This document shows positions 16,349 through 27,934 of a DNA stretch of 64,000 nucleotides, piece after piece (the first letter of the stretch is position 1; each line of letters opens with the position of its first letter). The translations under genes and the position numbers were made by a program. Below the pieces are notes generated by a model. That model made no database searches. It had not been told where the DNA came from and was given only the letters and a program-made list of their open reading frames with translations. Source of the DNA: Caldilineaceae bacterium. Lineage in GTDB: Bacteria; Chloroflexota; Anaerolineae; Caldilineales; Caldilineaceae. The stretch spans positions 1 through 64,000 of the forward strand of contig JACKBA010000029.1 of the NCBI GenBank assembly GCA_020634815.1, read 5' to 3'.

Positions 16349-17713
16349 TTATGTCGAAAGGCTCGGGTGCGCTGCCTGGTTTCGCCCTTGCCGGGTAGGC
16401 CCTGGCCCGGCGAGATTCGCCGCCAGCACGCGCCACACGATACGCGGGCGTAGCAGGGATGCCGGCGGTGCAAAGAGGCTGCCGACCATCAGAAAGGCCA
16501 TGGCTACTTCAGCGTCACGGCGGGCAGCAACCTGGAACTTGCCCAGGTACCAGTTGAGCAGCCGCTTTGGAGCAGGCAGCGGCGCACCGGCGAGCCGCCG
16601 ATCGTTGCCAACAGTGAGGCTCCAGGCGATGTCGATGGCCGTGGCGGCCTTGCGAAAGAAGCGCCTCGGCAGTTCCGTCTGGCCCTGGGCGAGGCATTCA
16701 TCCAGTGCCTGCACTTGCAGAGCAGCCGTGCTCATACCCTGGCCGTAGATGGGTGAAAAACTGCAAATCGCGTCGCCCACTACCAGCAGCCCGTTGGGGA
16801 AGTCGGCCAGGTGTTCGTAGCGACGGCGCTGGTTGGCCGCAAACTTGAAGGACACGGGATCGCTGAGGGGTGTAGCCTGGCTGATAAACTCGAAGACGTC
16901 GGGCGTGGGCAGTTTCCGGGCAAACGCGCGGAAGCCTGCATCATCCAACGGCGGATGGTCGCCGAAGTAGCCGGCCAGCGTCACGATCCAGCGGTCGCCC
17001 TCCTGTGCGATCATGCCACAGGCGCGGCGGTTGTCCGGCGTCGGCGCAATGTTGATGAGCAGATCGCCGTCGAGATCATCGGGCTTGCGAGCGTACAGGC
17101 GCGAGGCATAGCCCATGCCCACCTCGACCAGCTCGACGGCCGGCGCGGCAAAGCCAAGTTGCTCCAGCCAGGCCGGCGTGCGTGAGCCGCGGCCGCCGGC
17201 ATCCACCACCAGGCCGGCGGAGAGCACCTCGGCGCTCGCTCCAGCGTGCCGGCGCAGCACGCGCACGCCGACCACGCGCCGCCCCTCAGCATCCGCCATC
17301 AGCCCGAGCACGTCGCAGCCGTCGATCACCTCGACGTTGGCGATGCTGCGGACGCGGCGCCGGACTTCGGCCTCCAGGCAGGGCCGGCTGACGTAGAGTG
17401 TCGGCGGCATCTGCGGCGAGCGGGCGAAGTAGCCGCCGCCGGAGAAGAATCGACCGTACCCCAGCGGCGCGCCCTGCTGCACGAGGCTCTCGGTAAGGCC
17501 TGGGAAGTACTGCTCCATGATGCGACGCCCCTGCCCCAACAAGGCATGCGCATGTTGTCCTTGCGGAGCGCCCTTGCGATTGGCCGCGGCGGCGGGCAGC
17601 GTGTCACGCTCCAGAATCACAACCCGGGCGTAGTGTTCGGCCAGCACGCGCGCGGCCAGCAGCCCGGCCATGCTGCCGCCAATGACGATTGCAGTCTCTC
17701 GTTGCGATTTCAT
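16349..17713 (-). CDS. FAD-dependent monooxygenase / geranylgeranyl-reductase-like oxidoreductase
   Basis: 454 residues from the ATG at 17713, which has AGGAG nine bases upstream; longer starts at 17749 and 17788 exist. The N-terminus holds the dinucleotide-binding fold AIVIGGSMAGLLAARVLAEH followed by the ERD acid pair. The second FAD motif is VVGDAICSFSPIYGQGMSTA, the GD box of p-hydroxybenzoate-hydroxylase-type enzymes. Between them lies VDAGGRGSRTPAWLEQLGF. Family members hydroxylate aromatic compounds or reduce polyprenyl chains. Nothing nearby identifies the substrate. It lies about 150 bases downstream of the STAND gene at 17864, and a stem-loop follows it. Confidence 0.85.
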   Translation of the reverse strand: MKSQRETAIVIGGSMAGLLAARVLAEHYARVVILERDTLPAAAANRKGAPQGQHAHALLGQGRRIMEQYFPGLTESLVQQGAPLGYGRFFSGGGYFARSPQMPPTLYVSRPCLEAEVRRRVRSIANVEVIDGCDVLGLMADAEGRRVVGVRVLRRHAGASAEVLSAGLVVDAGGRGSRTPAWLEQLGFAAPAVELVEVGMGYASRLYARKPDDLDGDLLINIAPTPDNRRACGMIAQEGDRWIVTLAGYFGDHPPLDDAGFRAFARKLPTPDVFEFISQATPLSDPVSFKFAANQRRRYEHLADFPNGLLVVGDAICSFSPIYGQGMSTAALQVQALDECLAQGQTELPRRFFRKAATAIDIAWSLTVGNDRRLAGAPLPAPKRLLNWYLGKFQVAARRDAEVAMAFLMVGSLFAPPASLLRPRIVWRVLAANLAGPGPTRQGRNQAAHPSLST

Positions 17714-17863
17714 CCCTTTCTCTCCTTTCACCCTGTCCTGTGTCGACATGACAACCTGAGGAAAAGAGTACTGTGCGCCGGGGTGCATCGCCAGCCGAAG
17801 CGCTGGTGAATTCTTGCCGAATTGATGGGGATCGCAGCTCTGGCGCCGGGCGCCGCCTGTGAT

Positions 17864-19876
17864 TCAGGGAGTGTGCGGGCGGGTGCGCCGCCAGAGTACC
17901 GCTGTGAGCCGATCGATGCCGTTGGCGAGATGATAGCGGTAGGTGTTGAAGGGAAGGTCGAGCCGCTCGGCCGTCTTTTCCTGCGTGGTTTCGGGCTCGA
18001 TGTAGGTGTGCCACAGCGCACGATAGAGTCTGGCGTCTTTGGGATTCTGGTTCAGCGCCGCCACGGCATCGCGCAGGACTTCCTGCAACGACGGGACCGT
18101 GCCGTCCGTGGCAAGCGGGGTAGCCAAGAGCGGATTGTCCGCCAGCAGGTCGGGGCGCGTAAAGTCGCGCAACGCCAGGCGCACGGCAGCGGTAAAATCG
18201 CTTTCGGTAAGGACGACGGCGGGCTGCACAGCGTCAAGCCCCGGCGGCAGGCCGGCGTCGGCATGGCGCGTGTCGATCTGCCAGGCGGTCAACGGCATGA
18301 GCGCCCAGTTGTGGCAGAAAACGCCGTAGGGCCGCTCGCCCACGGTGAAGTCCGCGGCCGGCGTCCTGTGGAAGTGAATGCTCTCAAAATGGGGCGCCAT
18401 CAGTTCCGGGTTGGCCATGGTGACGAAGCTCCACACGAGGCGCGGCGTCGATGTCCAGTGGATGACGCAGTTGCTCGCTGTGACGTTGACGGCAACGGTG
18501 ATGGCCTGATAGGTATCGCGCGCCATCCAGTAGCGCATGTGCGAGATGGCTTCACCCGGCCGAATGGGACGGTTTGCGTCCACATGCGCCAGCGCAGCGG
18601 CGGTGGCAGGATCGACGGCGGCGTCCTCGGCCGTGGCGCGTTCCAGGGCCAGTTGCGCCATACAGCCGTACAACTCGCCGCCAGTCGTCCGATAGACCAG
18701 CCACCTGTCCGGCTGTCGATCGAGCCAGTGCCGGGCAATGGCGGCGGACGCTGCACCTTCGTGGCGCCGCACCATGTCGATGATGGCAGGGAAATCCTCC
18801 GGCGCGGCCGGCTCGGCATAGACGGTATCGGCCGCATCCCACACAAAGAAATCGCGCATGCCTGGCGCGCGGCGGTTGACGTAGATGGTGTCCATGCGTA
18901 GACGCTGCACCTCCGTGCCGCCGGCCGCCCGCGCCGCGCGACGGAGATAGACGAGGGCTGCTTGCTGCAACTCGGCATACGCACCGGGATTGCGCCAGTG
19001 CAGGTCGGCCTCCAGCACATCGCGCACCAGATCGTGCGGGAAGATGCCGTACGGGCCGTGCTCCATGAACGAGAGACTGCGCAGCCAGGCAAAGAGCGTG
19101 TAGGCGGTCGCGGCGTCAAAGAGCGTGGCCAGCATGGCCTCGGTGGTCGTATGCGCGATCGCGCACAGTTCCAAGGCCTGGCGATGCTGGGCCGAGGGCA
19201 CATCGCGCACGAAGCGCTCCAGCAGTAAACGGACGACGTCGAGCGCGATCGGCGCATCGCCCAGTGCGGCAGTGTCACCGTGGCGATATAGTTCGGCGAC
19301 GAGTGACAGCGCCAATGGATGGCCGCGCGTAAAGGCCAGCAACGCGTCGTGATGGTGGGCAGGCACCCCCCGCGCGGCCAGATAGGCGTGACACTCTTCC
19401 ACGGGCAGGTTGTCCAGGGCCACGATGCGCGTCAGTTCGGCCCAGGCGCTGTCCTCGCGCCACGCGGTCGGGGCCTGCCGGCCTGCGATCACGACCAGGC
19501 TGGCAGCAGGCAGTTGCGGCAGAAATTCGCGGCGCATCCAGCCATCCAGCCCGTCCAGCATCTCGTAGGTGTCGATGAGCAGCACGCGCCCGCCTGCTGC
19601 GTCAAATGCCGCGTTCGCCGCGCTCGCCACGGCGGTCGGGGTCGATTCCACGTCACGTCCGTCCAGCAGGACGACCGACCGGCCCTGTTGCACGGCGAGC
19701 CGCGCCAGTTCATGGAGAAGCGTCGTCTTGCCCGCACCGCCCGGGCCGTAGATGTGCAGCACGGCAAACGGCGGCTCCTCGGCCGTCAATGCTGTGTGGA
19801 AGAGCTCCAGTTCCGCCTGGCGGCCGACAAAACGCTCCTGGCGCGCCTGGTCGATCCGATCAGAGATCTTGCGCAT
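17864..19876 (-). CDS. STAND-like AAA ATPase with C-terminal HTH and unusual middle domain
   Basis: About 670 residues from the ATG at 19876; a start 13 codons earlier is possible. FVGRQAELELFHTAL leads into Walker A YGPGGAGKTT (about 43-52), and RVLLIDTYEMLDGLD supplies Walker B. GHPLALSLVAEL and a winged-helix-like GIFPHDLVRDVLEADLHWR follow. Residues 370-560 may contain an acetyltransferase-like (GNAT) fold (AIARHWLDRQPDRWLVYR, ISHMRYWMARDTYQAI), but this is weak. The C-terminal 50 residues (TQEKTAERLDLPFNTYRYHL) resemble a sigma-region-4 or LuxR helix-turn-helix. An ATP-dependent transcription regulator is likely. Its ligand and targets are unknown. Confidence 0.75.
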   Translation of the reverse strand: MRKISDRIDQARQERFVGRQAELELFHTALTAEEPPFAVLHIYGPGGAGKTTLLHELARLAVQQGRSVVLLDGRDVESTPTAVASAANAAFDAAGGRVLLIDTYEMLDGLDGWMRREFLPQLPAASLVVIAGRQAPTAWREDSAWAELTRIVALDNLPVEECHAYLAARGVPAHHHDALLAFTRGHPLALSLVAELYRHGDTAALGDAPIALDVVRLLLERFVRDVPSAQHRQALELCAIAHTTTEAMLATLFDAATAYTLFAWLRSLSFMEHGPYGIFPHDLVRDVLEADLHWRNPGAYAELQQAALVYLRRAARAAGGTEVQRLRMDTIYVNRRAPGMRDFFVWDAADTVYAEPAAPEDFPAIIDMVRRHEGAASAAIARHWLDRQPDRWLVYRTTGGELYGCMAQLALERATAEDAAVDPATAAALAHVDANRPIRPGEAISHMRYWMARDTYQAITVAVNVTASNCVIHWTSTPRLVWSFVTMANPELMAPHFESIHFHRTPAADFTVGERPYGVFCHNWALMPLTAWQIDTRHADAGLPPGLDAVQPAVVLTESDFTAAVRLALRDFTRPDLLADNPLLATPLATDGTVPSLQEVLRDAVAALNQNPKDARLYRALWHTYIEPETTQEKTAERLDLPFNTYRYHLANGIDRLTAVLWRRTRPHTP

Positions 19877-19986
19877 GAATCGATACCGGTAGGGATATTC
19901 GGGCGCAGAGTGCACCCGGAAGCCAGTTGATGCCGGTGATTATAGGGGAATTTGCGCTCCATGCAAGCGCATTTCGCGGGAGGGCA

Positions 19987-20024
19987 GGTGCGACCTGGGA
20001 TCGGGATCGTCGCCAGGTCGCACC
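19987..20024 (-). terminator. Stem-loop after the alpha/beta-hydrolase gene
   Basis: Perfect 12-base arms GGTGCGACCTGG / CCAGGTCGCACC at 19987-19998 and 20013-20024 with a 14-base loop. It lies 19 bases downstream of the minus-strand stop at 20043. No T-run is present. Confidence 0.6.
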
Positions 20025-20042
20025 GGAATAGGCCATTGCGCG

Positions 20043-21302
20043 TTACAGTAGCTCGTCAAACCATGCCTTGGCATCGGCCAGCGAGGTCAGGAAAACGCCG
20101 CGATGGTCGGCCTTGGGACCGGCATCCACCGCTTCAACCGTGGCGCCGCCGATGATCTGCTGGTAGCCAATCGGCAATTGACCGAGATAGACCGGCGTCA
20201 CTTCGTCGATGCCGCCCGTATAGACACGCATGGGTGTCGTCATGCGCCAGCGATAGCCGTGGCTCTCCTGCAAAAGATAGCTGAAGCGATCGTCGCCCAT
20301 GGCCAGCGCCGCCTTGAAATCATCTTGCACCATGTCGGGCAGTTTGGCGGGAAACTCGGACATGAGATCTTTGTAGTCTTGCTCGTTGAAGTAGAGCTGG
20401 CGCGCCACCTCCTGGTACTCCGGCTTGATCGCGCTCGTGGTGAAGCCCGGCAGGCCAAAATATTCCTCGTACGCGTGCAGCATGATCGAGACCAGCGGCG
20501 CGATATAGACGGCGTCGACCTCCTGCCAGTTGTTCACCCACCGGTTCAGCATGGCGTACAGATCCGGCGGGCCGCTGGCGATGGCGGCAGCGGCGACCGG
20601 AATGCCCACGCTCTCCAGCTTGTTCAGGAAGACCAGCGCGGACCAGCCACCCTGTGACCAGCCATTGACAAAGAGCGATCCCATCTCTACGCCAAAGTCG
20701 GCGCAGGCCATCTGGGCAGCAAAGAGCATGTCGAGGCACGCCTGCTGCGTGCTCGGCTTGACGATGTAGCTGTTCGGCTCCTGCGACAGCCCTCTGCCAA
20801 AGTAGTCGGCGGCGACGACCATGTAGCCCTGGCCGGCGAAGTTGGCGATCATCAGGCGCGTTTCCATGGAGTTCTCCGGCGACGACGGCACCTCGTCTTT
20901 GCCGAAGACGCTGCCGTGCTGGTACATGGCGACGGGCAGCGTCTTATCGTCGACATCCGGCAGGGCGATCAGGCCGGAAGCAACGGTGGGGCGATTCTTC
21001 TTTTCGGGGATGACCGACGGGTAGGTGACGCGGTACAACTTGACGCCATTTTTGGCCGGCGGAAAGCTGATCGCAAAGTCGGAGAATTCGGCCAGTTCCG
21101 TCGTCAGGATCTCGTTGAGCCGTTCGACCGAGTAGGCGCCAATCGACTCGACGGTGATGCCGTTGCGCTGAGCGCTGCCGGTCGAAAGCGGGGCAGATGC
21201 AGCAAAGCCCTGCGCCTGCAATGTCGCAGCGATGGCCGCACCTACCGAGCCGGTGGCGGCGGAGCGCAAGAAGTTTCGGCGTGAAAGCTCTCGTGTTGGC
21301 AT
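20043..21302 (-). CDS. Tat-exported alpha/beta hydrolase (lipase/esterase-like)
   Basis: 419 residues from the ATG at 21302, which has AGAGGT five bases upstream; the frame opens 30 codons earlier without a ribosome site. The N-terminus TRELSRRNFLRSAATG is a twin-arginine signal (RRxFL), followed by GAAIAATLQAQGFAASA, so the folded enzyme is exported. The nucleophile elbow is NGWSQGGWSAL (GxSxG). Likely Asp and His partners are GIDEVTP and KADHRGVFL. A long lid segment surrounds EEYFGLPGF. It is divergent from the LacI gene at 21594 and shares its 290-base control region, so it may be co-regulated with the sugar operon. It could deacylate a carbohydrate, but this is inference. Confidence 0.85.
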   Translation of the reverse strand: MPTRELSRRNFLRSAATGSVGAAIAATLQAQGFAASAPLSTGSAQRNGITVESIGAYSVERLNEILTTELAEFSDFAISFPPAKNGVKLYRVTYPSVIPEKKNRPTVASGLIALPDVDDKTLPVAMYQHGSVFGKDEVPSSPENSMETRLMIANFAGQGYMVVAADYFGRGLSQEPNSYIVKPSTQQACLDMLFAAQMACADFGVEMGSLFVNGWSQGGWSALVFLNKLESVGIPVAAAAIASGPPDLYAMLNRWVNNWQEVDAVYIAPLVSIMLHAYEEYFGLPGFTTSAIKPEYQEVARQLYFNEQDYKDLMSEFPAKLPDMVQDDFKAALAMGDDRFSYLLQESHGYRWRMTTPMRVYTGGIDEVTPVYLGQLPIGYQQIIGGATVEAVDAGPKADHRGVFLTSLADAKAWFDELL

Positions 21303-21476
21303 ATGACCTCTTGTAGTGAGATGACAGGATAATTGGTTGACACGATGATACGACGGACACGGCATACATGACGATATCGTAATGCACCGCATATAGTATA
21401 GCCGACTGCGGCGCGCGCGTATATGCTATTACTGTTGTAGGTCAGGATGCCTGAAGCATGTGTCGCTATCCTTAAA

Positions 21477-21494
21477 TTCTAAATCGATTCAGAA
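21477..21494. promoter_or_regulatory. Upstream LacI-type operator
   Basis: TTCTAAATCGATTCAGAA, an 18-base near-palindrome differing at one position from the perfect copy centred 30 bases away (about three helical turns). This spacing allows one tetramer to bridge both sites. The central CG with an A/T-rich flank is typical of LacI-family operators. Confidence 0.8.
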
Positions 21495-21501
21495 AAGCCT
21501 A

Positions 21502-21530
21502 TTGACTTCTAAATCGATTTAGAATATGAT
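21502..21530 (+). promoter_or_regulatory. Promoter with LacI-type operator filling the spacer
   Basis: TTGACT (21502-21507) and TATGAT (21525-21530) are separated by exactly 17 bases. The perfect palindrome TTCTAAATCGATTTAGAA (21507-21524) occupies the whole spacer. Binding there must exclude RNA polymerase, so the lacI-type gene starting at 21594 is very likely autorepressed. With the second operator upstream, the divergent hydrolase gene may be controlled too. Confidence 0.88.
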
Positions 21531-21593
21531 TCAGGAGTCCAGACAGCTTTCCTGAATAGATGGGGCGCGAACACACCTGCGCCGAAGGTATAC

Positions 21594-22613
21594 ATGCCTG
21601 TCACCTTGAAAGACATCGCCGAGCGCGTCGGCAAGTCAGTACCGACCGTCTCGCGCGCCCTTGGCAACTTTGAAGATATCAGCCCGGAAACGCGTGCTGA
21701 GGTGCAGCGTGTGGCGCGCGAAATGGGCTACGAGCCAAGCGCCACCGCACTCAATCTCAAGACGCGTCGCACCAATACAATCTCGTTGATCCTGCCTTCT
21801 TACGCGCAACTTCGCTTCTCCGATCCCTTTTTCAGCGCGTTCCTCACGGGCGTCGTCGAGATAGCCGCGGCGCGCGGCGTCGATCTGTCGGTCTCCGGCG
21901 ATCTGGGTGCGGATGTCGAGGCGGCCTATCTGAAGCAAATCCGCAGCCGGCGCACCGATGGCTTTATCGTCATGCGCACGCAGCGCCAGGACAGTCGTAT
22001 CGACCTGCTGCGCAAGCATGATGTGCCCTTCGTCGCTTTTGGTCGCGTCGAAGGCGACAACAACTTCTGTTATGTGGACGAGGATGGCACGGCGGGTATC
22101 CGAGCGGCAGTCGATCACCTGGCCGCCCTGGGACATCGCCGGCTCGGCTACATTTCAGAGCCGACACATCTGACAAAGTCGTACCACCGCTACGCCGGCT
22201 TTCGTGAGGGTGTGGAGGCCAACAATCTGCCCTATGACCCCGCGTTGGTCATCGAGGCGAATTTCCGGCAGGACTCGGGCAGGCAGAGCGCGCTGCGCCT
22301 GCTCAGCATGGAGAAGCCGCCGACGGCCATCGTCTGCGCCAACGACCTGCTGGCGCTGGGCGCACTCAACGAAGCCCAGTCGCGGGGATTGGTTGTCGGT
22401 CGTGACGTCAGTATCACCGGATTTGATGACATCCTGCTGGCCGAGTACACCCATCCTTCCCTGACCACCTTGCACCAGCCGGCGCAGGAAATGGGCGGCA
22501 TGGTGGCCGACATACTACTGAAACTCGTCAACAAGGAGCCAGTGGAAGAGCCTCAGATCATCATCCGGCCAACCCTGGTCGTGCGCGAGTCGAGCGGCCC
22601 GGCACCGACCTAA
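21594..22613 (+). CDS. LacI-family transcriptional repressor
   Basis: 339 residues. The N-terminal HTH VTLKDIAERVGKSVPTVSRA and hinge EMGYEPSATALNLKTRRTNT are classic for LacI/GalR. The periplasmic-binding-like sugar domain follows (SLILPSYAQLRFSDPFFSAF, TAIVCANDLLALGALNEAQS, VSITGFDDILLAEYTHPSLT). It binds operators in the absence of inducer, or releases them on binding a sugar. Two matching operators lie in its own promoter region. Directly downstream on the same strand are the sugar ABC transporter genes and a GH38 alpha-mannosidase, which are the obvious regulon. The inducer is probably a mannoside or its product. Confidence 0.93.
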   Translation: MPVTLKDIAERVGKSVPTVSRALGNFEDISPETRAEVQRVAREMGYEPSATALNLKTRRTNTISLILPSYAQLRFSDPFFSAFLTGVVEIAAARGVDLSVSGDLGADVEAAYLKQIRSRRTDGFIVMRTQRQDSRIDLLRKHDVPFVAFGRVEGDNNFCYVDEDGTAGIRAAVDHLAALGHRRLGYISEPTHLTKSYHRYAGFREGVEANNLPYDPALVIEANFRQDSGRQSALRLLSMEKPPTAIVCANDLLALGALNEAQSRGLVVGRDVSITGFDDILLAEYTHPSLTTLHQPAQEMGGMVADILLKLVNKEPVEEPQIIIRPTLVVRESSGPAPT

Positions 22614-22775
22614 CGCTATCGTGTTGTCATGCGGCTCATGCGAGATCGAGCGCTGCGGAGGAATCGCGCCGGGGACGTGCAACCATGCACCCGGCGCCAC
22701 GCTCCAAAGCGCCTCAATCGAGCATGGTCGTCGTCTACTTTCGGAACAATGAACTACCTAAAGGAGAACAAGCGT

Positions 22776-24194
<1,419 letters not shown>

Positions 24195-24212
24195 TGGAGG
24201 GATGAGGGGGAG

Positions 24213-24373
24213 TGACAGGATGACAAGATGAGGGAATGAGGGAATGAACGGATGATGAGGTGACGCGCTGCCTTGGCCACTTCGCCTCATCACCCCCTCA
24301 CCTTGTCATCCTGTCATCTTGTCACCCCCCTCAGCCCCTCACCCGGTCAACAAGTCATCCTGTCATCTTGTCA
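24213..24373. repeat. Inverted 8-bp-period repeat array between binding-protein and permease genes
   Basis: A 22-base arm at 24213-24234 pairs with 24295-24316 with one mismatch. A 20-base unit (GTCATCCTGTCATCTTGTCA) occurs exactly twice, at 24305-24324 and 24354-24373. Internally the unit is a degenerate 8-base repeat of the TTGTCATC type. It can form a stable hairpin in the mRNA, which might lower permease expression relative to the binding protein. Confidence 0.8.
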
Positions 24374-24402
24374 TTCTTCTCCGCCAGACGCGAGCGACTG
24401 CT

Positions 24403-25766
24403 ATGAAAAAACGACGCAACTGGGCACCCTATTTGTTGATTCTGCCATCGGTCATCTACCTGGCGATCTTCTTTGCCTGGCCAATGGCTCGTGCGATGAC
24501 GCTTGCGGTGTGGGACGCCGACGCCGTGCTGCGACTCAAGGCAGAGGCGAGCGCCGAGAGTGCGGGCGCCGGAACGCTGCCGCGCGGCACGCAGGTGGAA
24601 ATCCTGGGCCAGCAGGGCAACATCGTGGCGCCGGAAGAGCTGACCCAGCGCAACCTGCGCACGGAACGCTGGTTCCGCATCGAGGCCGAGCGGGCTGACG
24701 GACAGCCTGTGAGCGGCTGGGCGCAAGAGACACGCGTGCGCGTACGCGAGGAGAGCGAGAGCGGCGAGCCGCTGGCCGGCACCATCCGCCGCAAGCTGGG
24801 CAGCGACGCCGACCCGCTGACCGACGTCTTTAGCGAGGCAAGCGTTGCCAGTGCCGTGGCAGGCCGGCTGGAAGCCAACACGCGCGTGGAAATACGCGAG
24901 CAGGCAATGCTGGAGTTGTGGTACCTGGTGCGCGGCGAGGCGGATGGCACGCCGGCGGAAGGGTGGGCGCAGTCGCGCTACATCCAGGTGTATGCCGACG
25001 ACACGACCGGGCGCATCGACCGCGGCAATGCCGGCGAGCTGACCAACCGCTACATCCAGGCGATGGTCAACGACCGCTTCTTCTGGCCGGCCCTCTGGAC
25101 AACCTTCCTGCTCATGGTGCTGATCATCCCGGTGCAATTCGTGCTGGCCATGATCATGGCGCTGATCATCCAGCAACAACTGCGCGGCAACTCTTTCTTT
25201 CTCTATGTCTTTGCCATCGCCCTGGGCGTCTCCGACCTGGCGGTCGGCATCGTCTGGTATGCCATCTTCACGCAGTATGGCTATCTCAACAGCATCCTGC
25301 AAGGGCTGGGGTTCATCGGCGCGCCCATTGCGTACCTGACTGCCGACACGCGCTACTGGATCATCATTGCGATCTGGCTGGCCGAGGTGTGGCGCGCCAC
25401 CTCCATCGTCATGGTCGTGGTCGTCTCGGGCTTGCAGGCCATCCCCAACGAAGTGCTGGAGGCGGCCGATCTCTTTGGCGCCGGGCTGTGGAAGCGCATT
25501 CGCTTTGTCATCTTGCCCATGCTCAAGCCGAGCTTGCAGGTCGCGCTCATCCTGCGCACGATCCTGGCGCTGCAAGTCTTCGCCGTGGTCATCGCCCTCA
25601 GCGGCGGTGACATCGTCACGGTGCTGGCCAACGAGGCGTACCGGCAGTACTACGATCTGCGCAACGTCAACGTGGCGGCAGCCTATGCCGGGCTGATTCT
25701 GCTCCTTTCCATGGTCAGCGCGGTCATCTACCTGCGCCTGGTGCGCAGCAACGAGGAGGCACAAGC

Positions 25767-25770
<4 letters not shown>
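24403..25770 (+). CDS. Sugar ABC transporter permease (MalF type) with tandem SH3-like insert
   Basis: 455 residues from the ATG at 24403, long for a family that is usually about 300. TM1 is WAPYLLILPSVIYLAIFFAW (residues 7-26). Residues 37-225 are an extracellular insert with two repeats of the same pattern: GTLPRGTQVEI...RWFRIEAERADGQP then GWAQ, and GRLEANTRVEI...WYLVRGEADGTP then GWAQ. This G-VEI-W-ADG-GWAQ pattern resembles bacterial SH3 domains. The remaining helices are typical, with the EAA loop EAADLFGAGLWKRIRFVILP contacting the ATPase. It pairs with the permease at 25767 (ATGA overlap). The insert is analogous in position to the MalF P2 loop and may contact the binding protein or the cell wall. 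Confidence 0.9.
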
Positions 25771-26660
<890 letters not shown>

Positions 26661-26674
26661 AGAAGTAAGAGTAA

Positions 26675-26794
26675 GAGAGCCGCAAAGACGCAAAGACTCG
26701 AAGTTACACAAAGGTTCCTTGAGGATGACGCTGTTCTCTAGGCTTTCTTGACTTCACTTTGTGAACCTTAGCGCCTTTGCGTCTTCGTGGCTCT
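26675..26794. repeat. Inverted pair of the GAGAGCC repeat family
   Basis: Arms of about 40 bases at 26675-26714 and 26755-26794 are imperfect reverse complements. Each begins GAGAGCC and contains GACGCAAAG; internally they have an 8-base period. The spacer is 40 bases. The left arm matches single copies at 50854-50896 (minus) and 62851-62891 (plus). It separates the permease and ATPase genes of this operon and could fold into a long hairpin in the transcript. Confidence 0.85.
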
Positions 26795-26833
26795 CCCCCT
26801 CTCTCTTCTCTCCTTCCAATCCAGGGGTGAGGT

Positions 26834-27934
26834 ATGGCCGACATCAAAATTGAGAGTGTAACCAAGAGATTCGGTGATTTCTTGGCCGTCGACAATGTGA
26901 GCCTGACCATCGAGGATCAGGAGTTTATGGTGCTCCTCGGGCCGAGCGGCTGTGGCAAGACGACGCTGTTGCGCGCGGTTGCCGGCCTCGGTATGGCCGA
27001 CGAAGGCCGCATCAGCATCGGCGGCAAGGATGTCACCTACCTGCCGCCCCGCCAGCGCGGCATCTCCATGGTCTTCCAGAGCTATGCGATCTTCCCGCAC
27101 ATGAAGGTCTACGACAACATCGCCTTCGGCCTGAAGATGAACAAGGTCGATAAAGCCGAGACCGAACGCCGCGTGCGCCAGGCCGCCGAGTTGCTGCACA
27201 TCGAGAACATGCTCGACCGCTATCCGTCCAAGATGAGCGGCGGGCAGCGCCAGCGCGTGGCCGTGGCGCGCGCCATCGCCATGAAGTCGCAGGTGCTGCT
27301 CATGGACGAGCCGCTGAGCAACCTCGATGCCTTGCTGCGGCTGGAGATGCGCGCCGAACTCAAGCGCCTGCTGGCCGAGATTCAGGCGACGACGATCTAC
27401 GTCACGCACGATCAGATCGAGGCGCTGAGCATGGGCGACCGCATCGCCGTCATGCGCAACGGCACCATCCTCCAGTGCGACCACCCGACCATCGTCTACG
27501 ACCAGCCGGCGACGGAGTTTGTCGGCGGATTCATCGGCAACCCGCCCATGAACTTCCTCGACGCACAGGTGCAGCGCCACAACGGCAGCGTCGATGTCGC
27601 GATCGGCGACTTCAAGCTGGCGCCGCACGCGCTTTATCAGCCGGTGCTCAAGCCCTACGACGGCAAGCCCATCGTCATCGGCATCCGCGCCGAGAACATG
27701 GAGACGCTGAGCACGCCTTCGGACGACGCGATCAAGGTCCGTGTCCTCGTCGTCGAGCCACTTGGCTCTCAGAACCTGCTCACGGTCAAGATTGGCGCCA
27801 ACACCGTCAAGGTCTCCACGCATCCTTCCTTTGCCGTGGCTCCGGACCAGGATGTCTGGCTGCGCTTTCCTGCCGAAAAGATCCGCTGGGTCGATCGCGA
27901 CAGCGGCCAGATGCTCTACCCGGCGGCGGTATGA
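26834..27934 (+). CDS. Sugar ABC transporter ATPase (MalK/UgpC type)
   Basis: 366 residues. Walker A GPSGCGKTT (residues 36-44), Q-loop VFQSYAIFPHMKVYDNI, signature MSGGQRQRVAVARAIA, Walker B VLLMDEPLSNLDA and the H-loop YVTHDQIEALSM are all intact. The C-terminal 120 residues form the TOBE/regulatory domain found in carbohydrate importers (IGIRAENMETLSTPSDDAIK). It energises the transporter at 22776-26660. The ATG at 26834 sits after GGTGAGGT. It overlaps the mannosidase gene by four bases (ATGA), so the two are translated together. Confidence 0.95.
   Translation: MADIKIESVTKRFGDFLAVDNVSLTIEDQEFMVLLGPSGCGKTTLLRAVAGLGMADEGRISIGGKDVTYLPPRQRGISMVFQSYAIFPHMKVYDNIAFGLKMNKVDKAETERRVRQAAELLHIENMLDRYPSKMSGGQRQRVAVARAIAMKSQVLLMDEPLSNLDALLRLEMRAELKRLLAEIQATTIYVTHDQIEALSMGDRIAVMRNGTILQCDHPTIVYDQPATEFVGGFIGNPPMNFLDAQVQRHNGSVDVAIGDFKLAPHALYQPVLKPYDGKPIVIGIRAENMETLSTPSDDAIKVRVLVVEPLGSQNLLTVKIGANTVKVSTHPSFAVAPDQDVWLRFPAEKIRWVDRDSGQMLYPAAV

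Noticed and set aside
22629..22775. Longer start for the sugar-binding protein
   Set aside because: The extension precedes the signal peptide and is not coding-like; the ATG at 22776 has a proper ribosome site and puts the lipobox at the N-terminus.
24213..24373. Possible CRISPR-like array because of repeated 20-base units
   Set aside because: Units have an internal 8-base period, only two exact copies exist, and there are no uniform spacers or cas genes.
27475..27930. N-terminal extension of the mannosidase frame through the ATPase gene
   Set aside because: It overlaps the ATPase in another frame; the ATG at 27931 gives the canonical GH38 start and an ATGA overlap.
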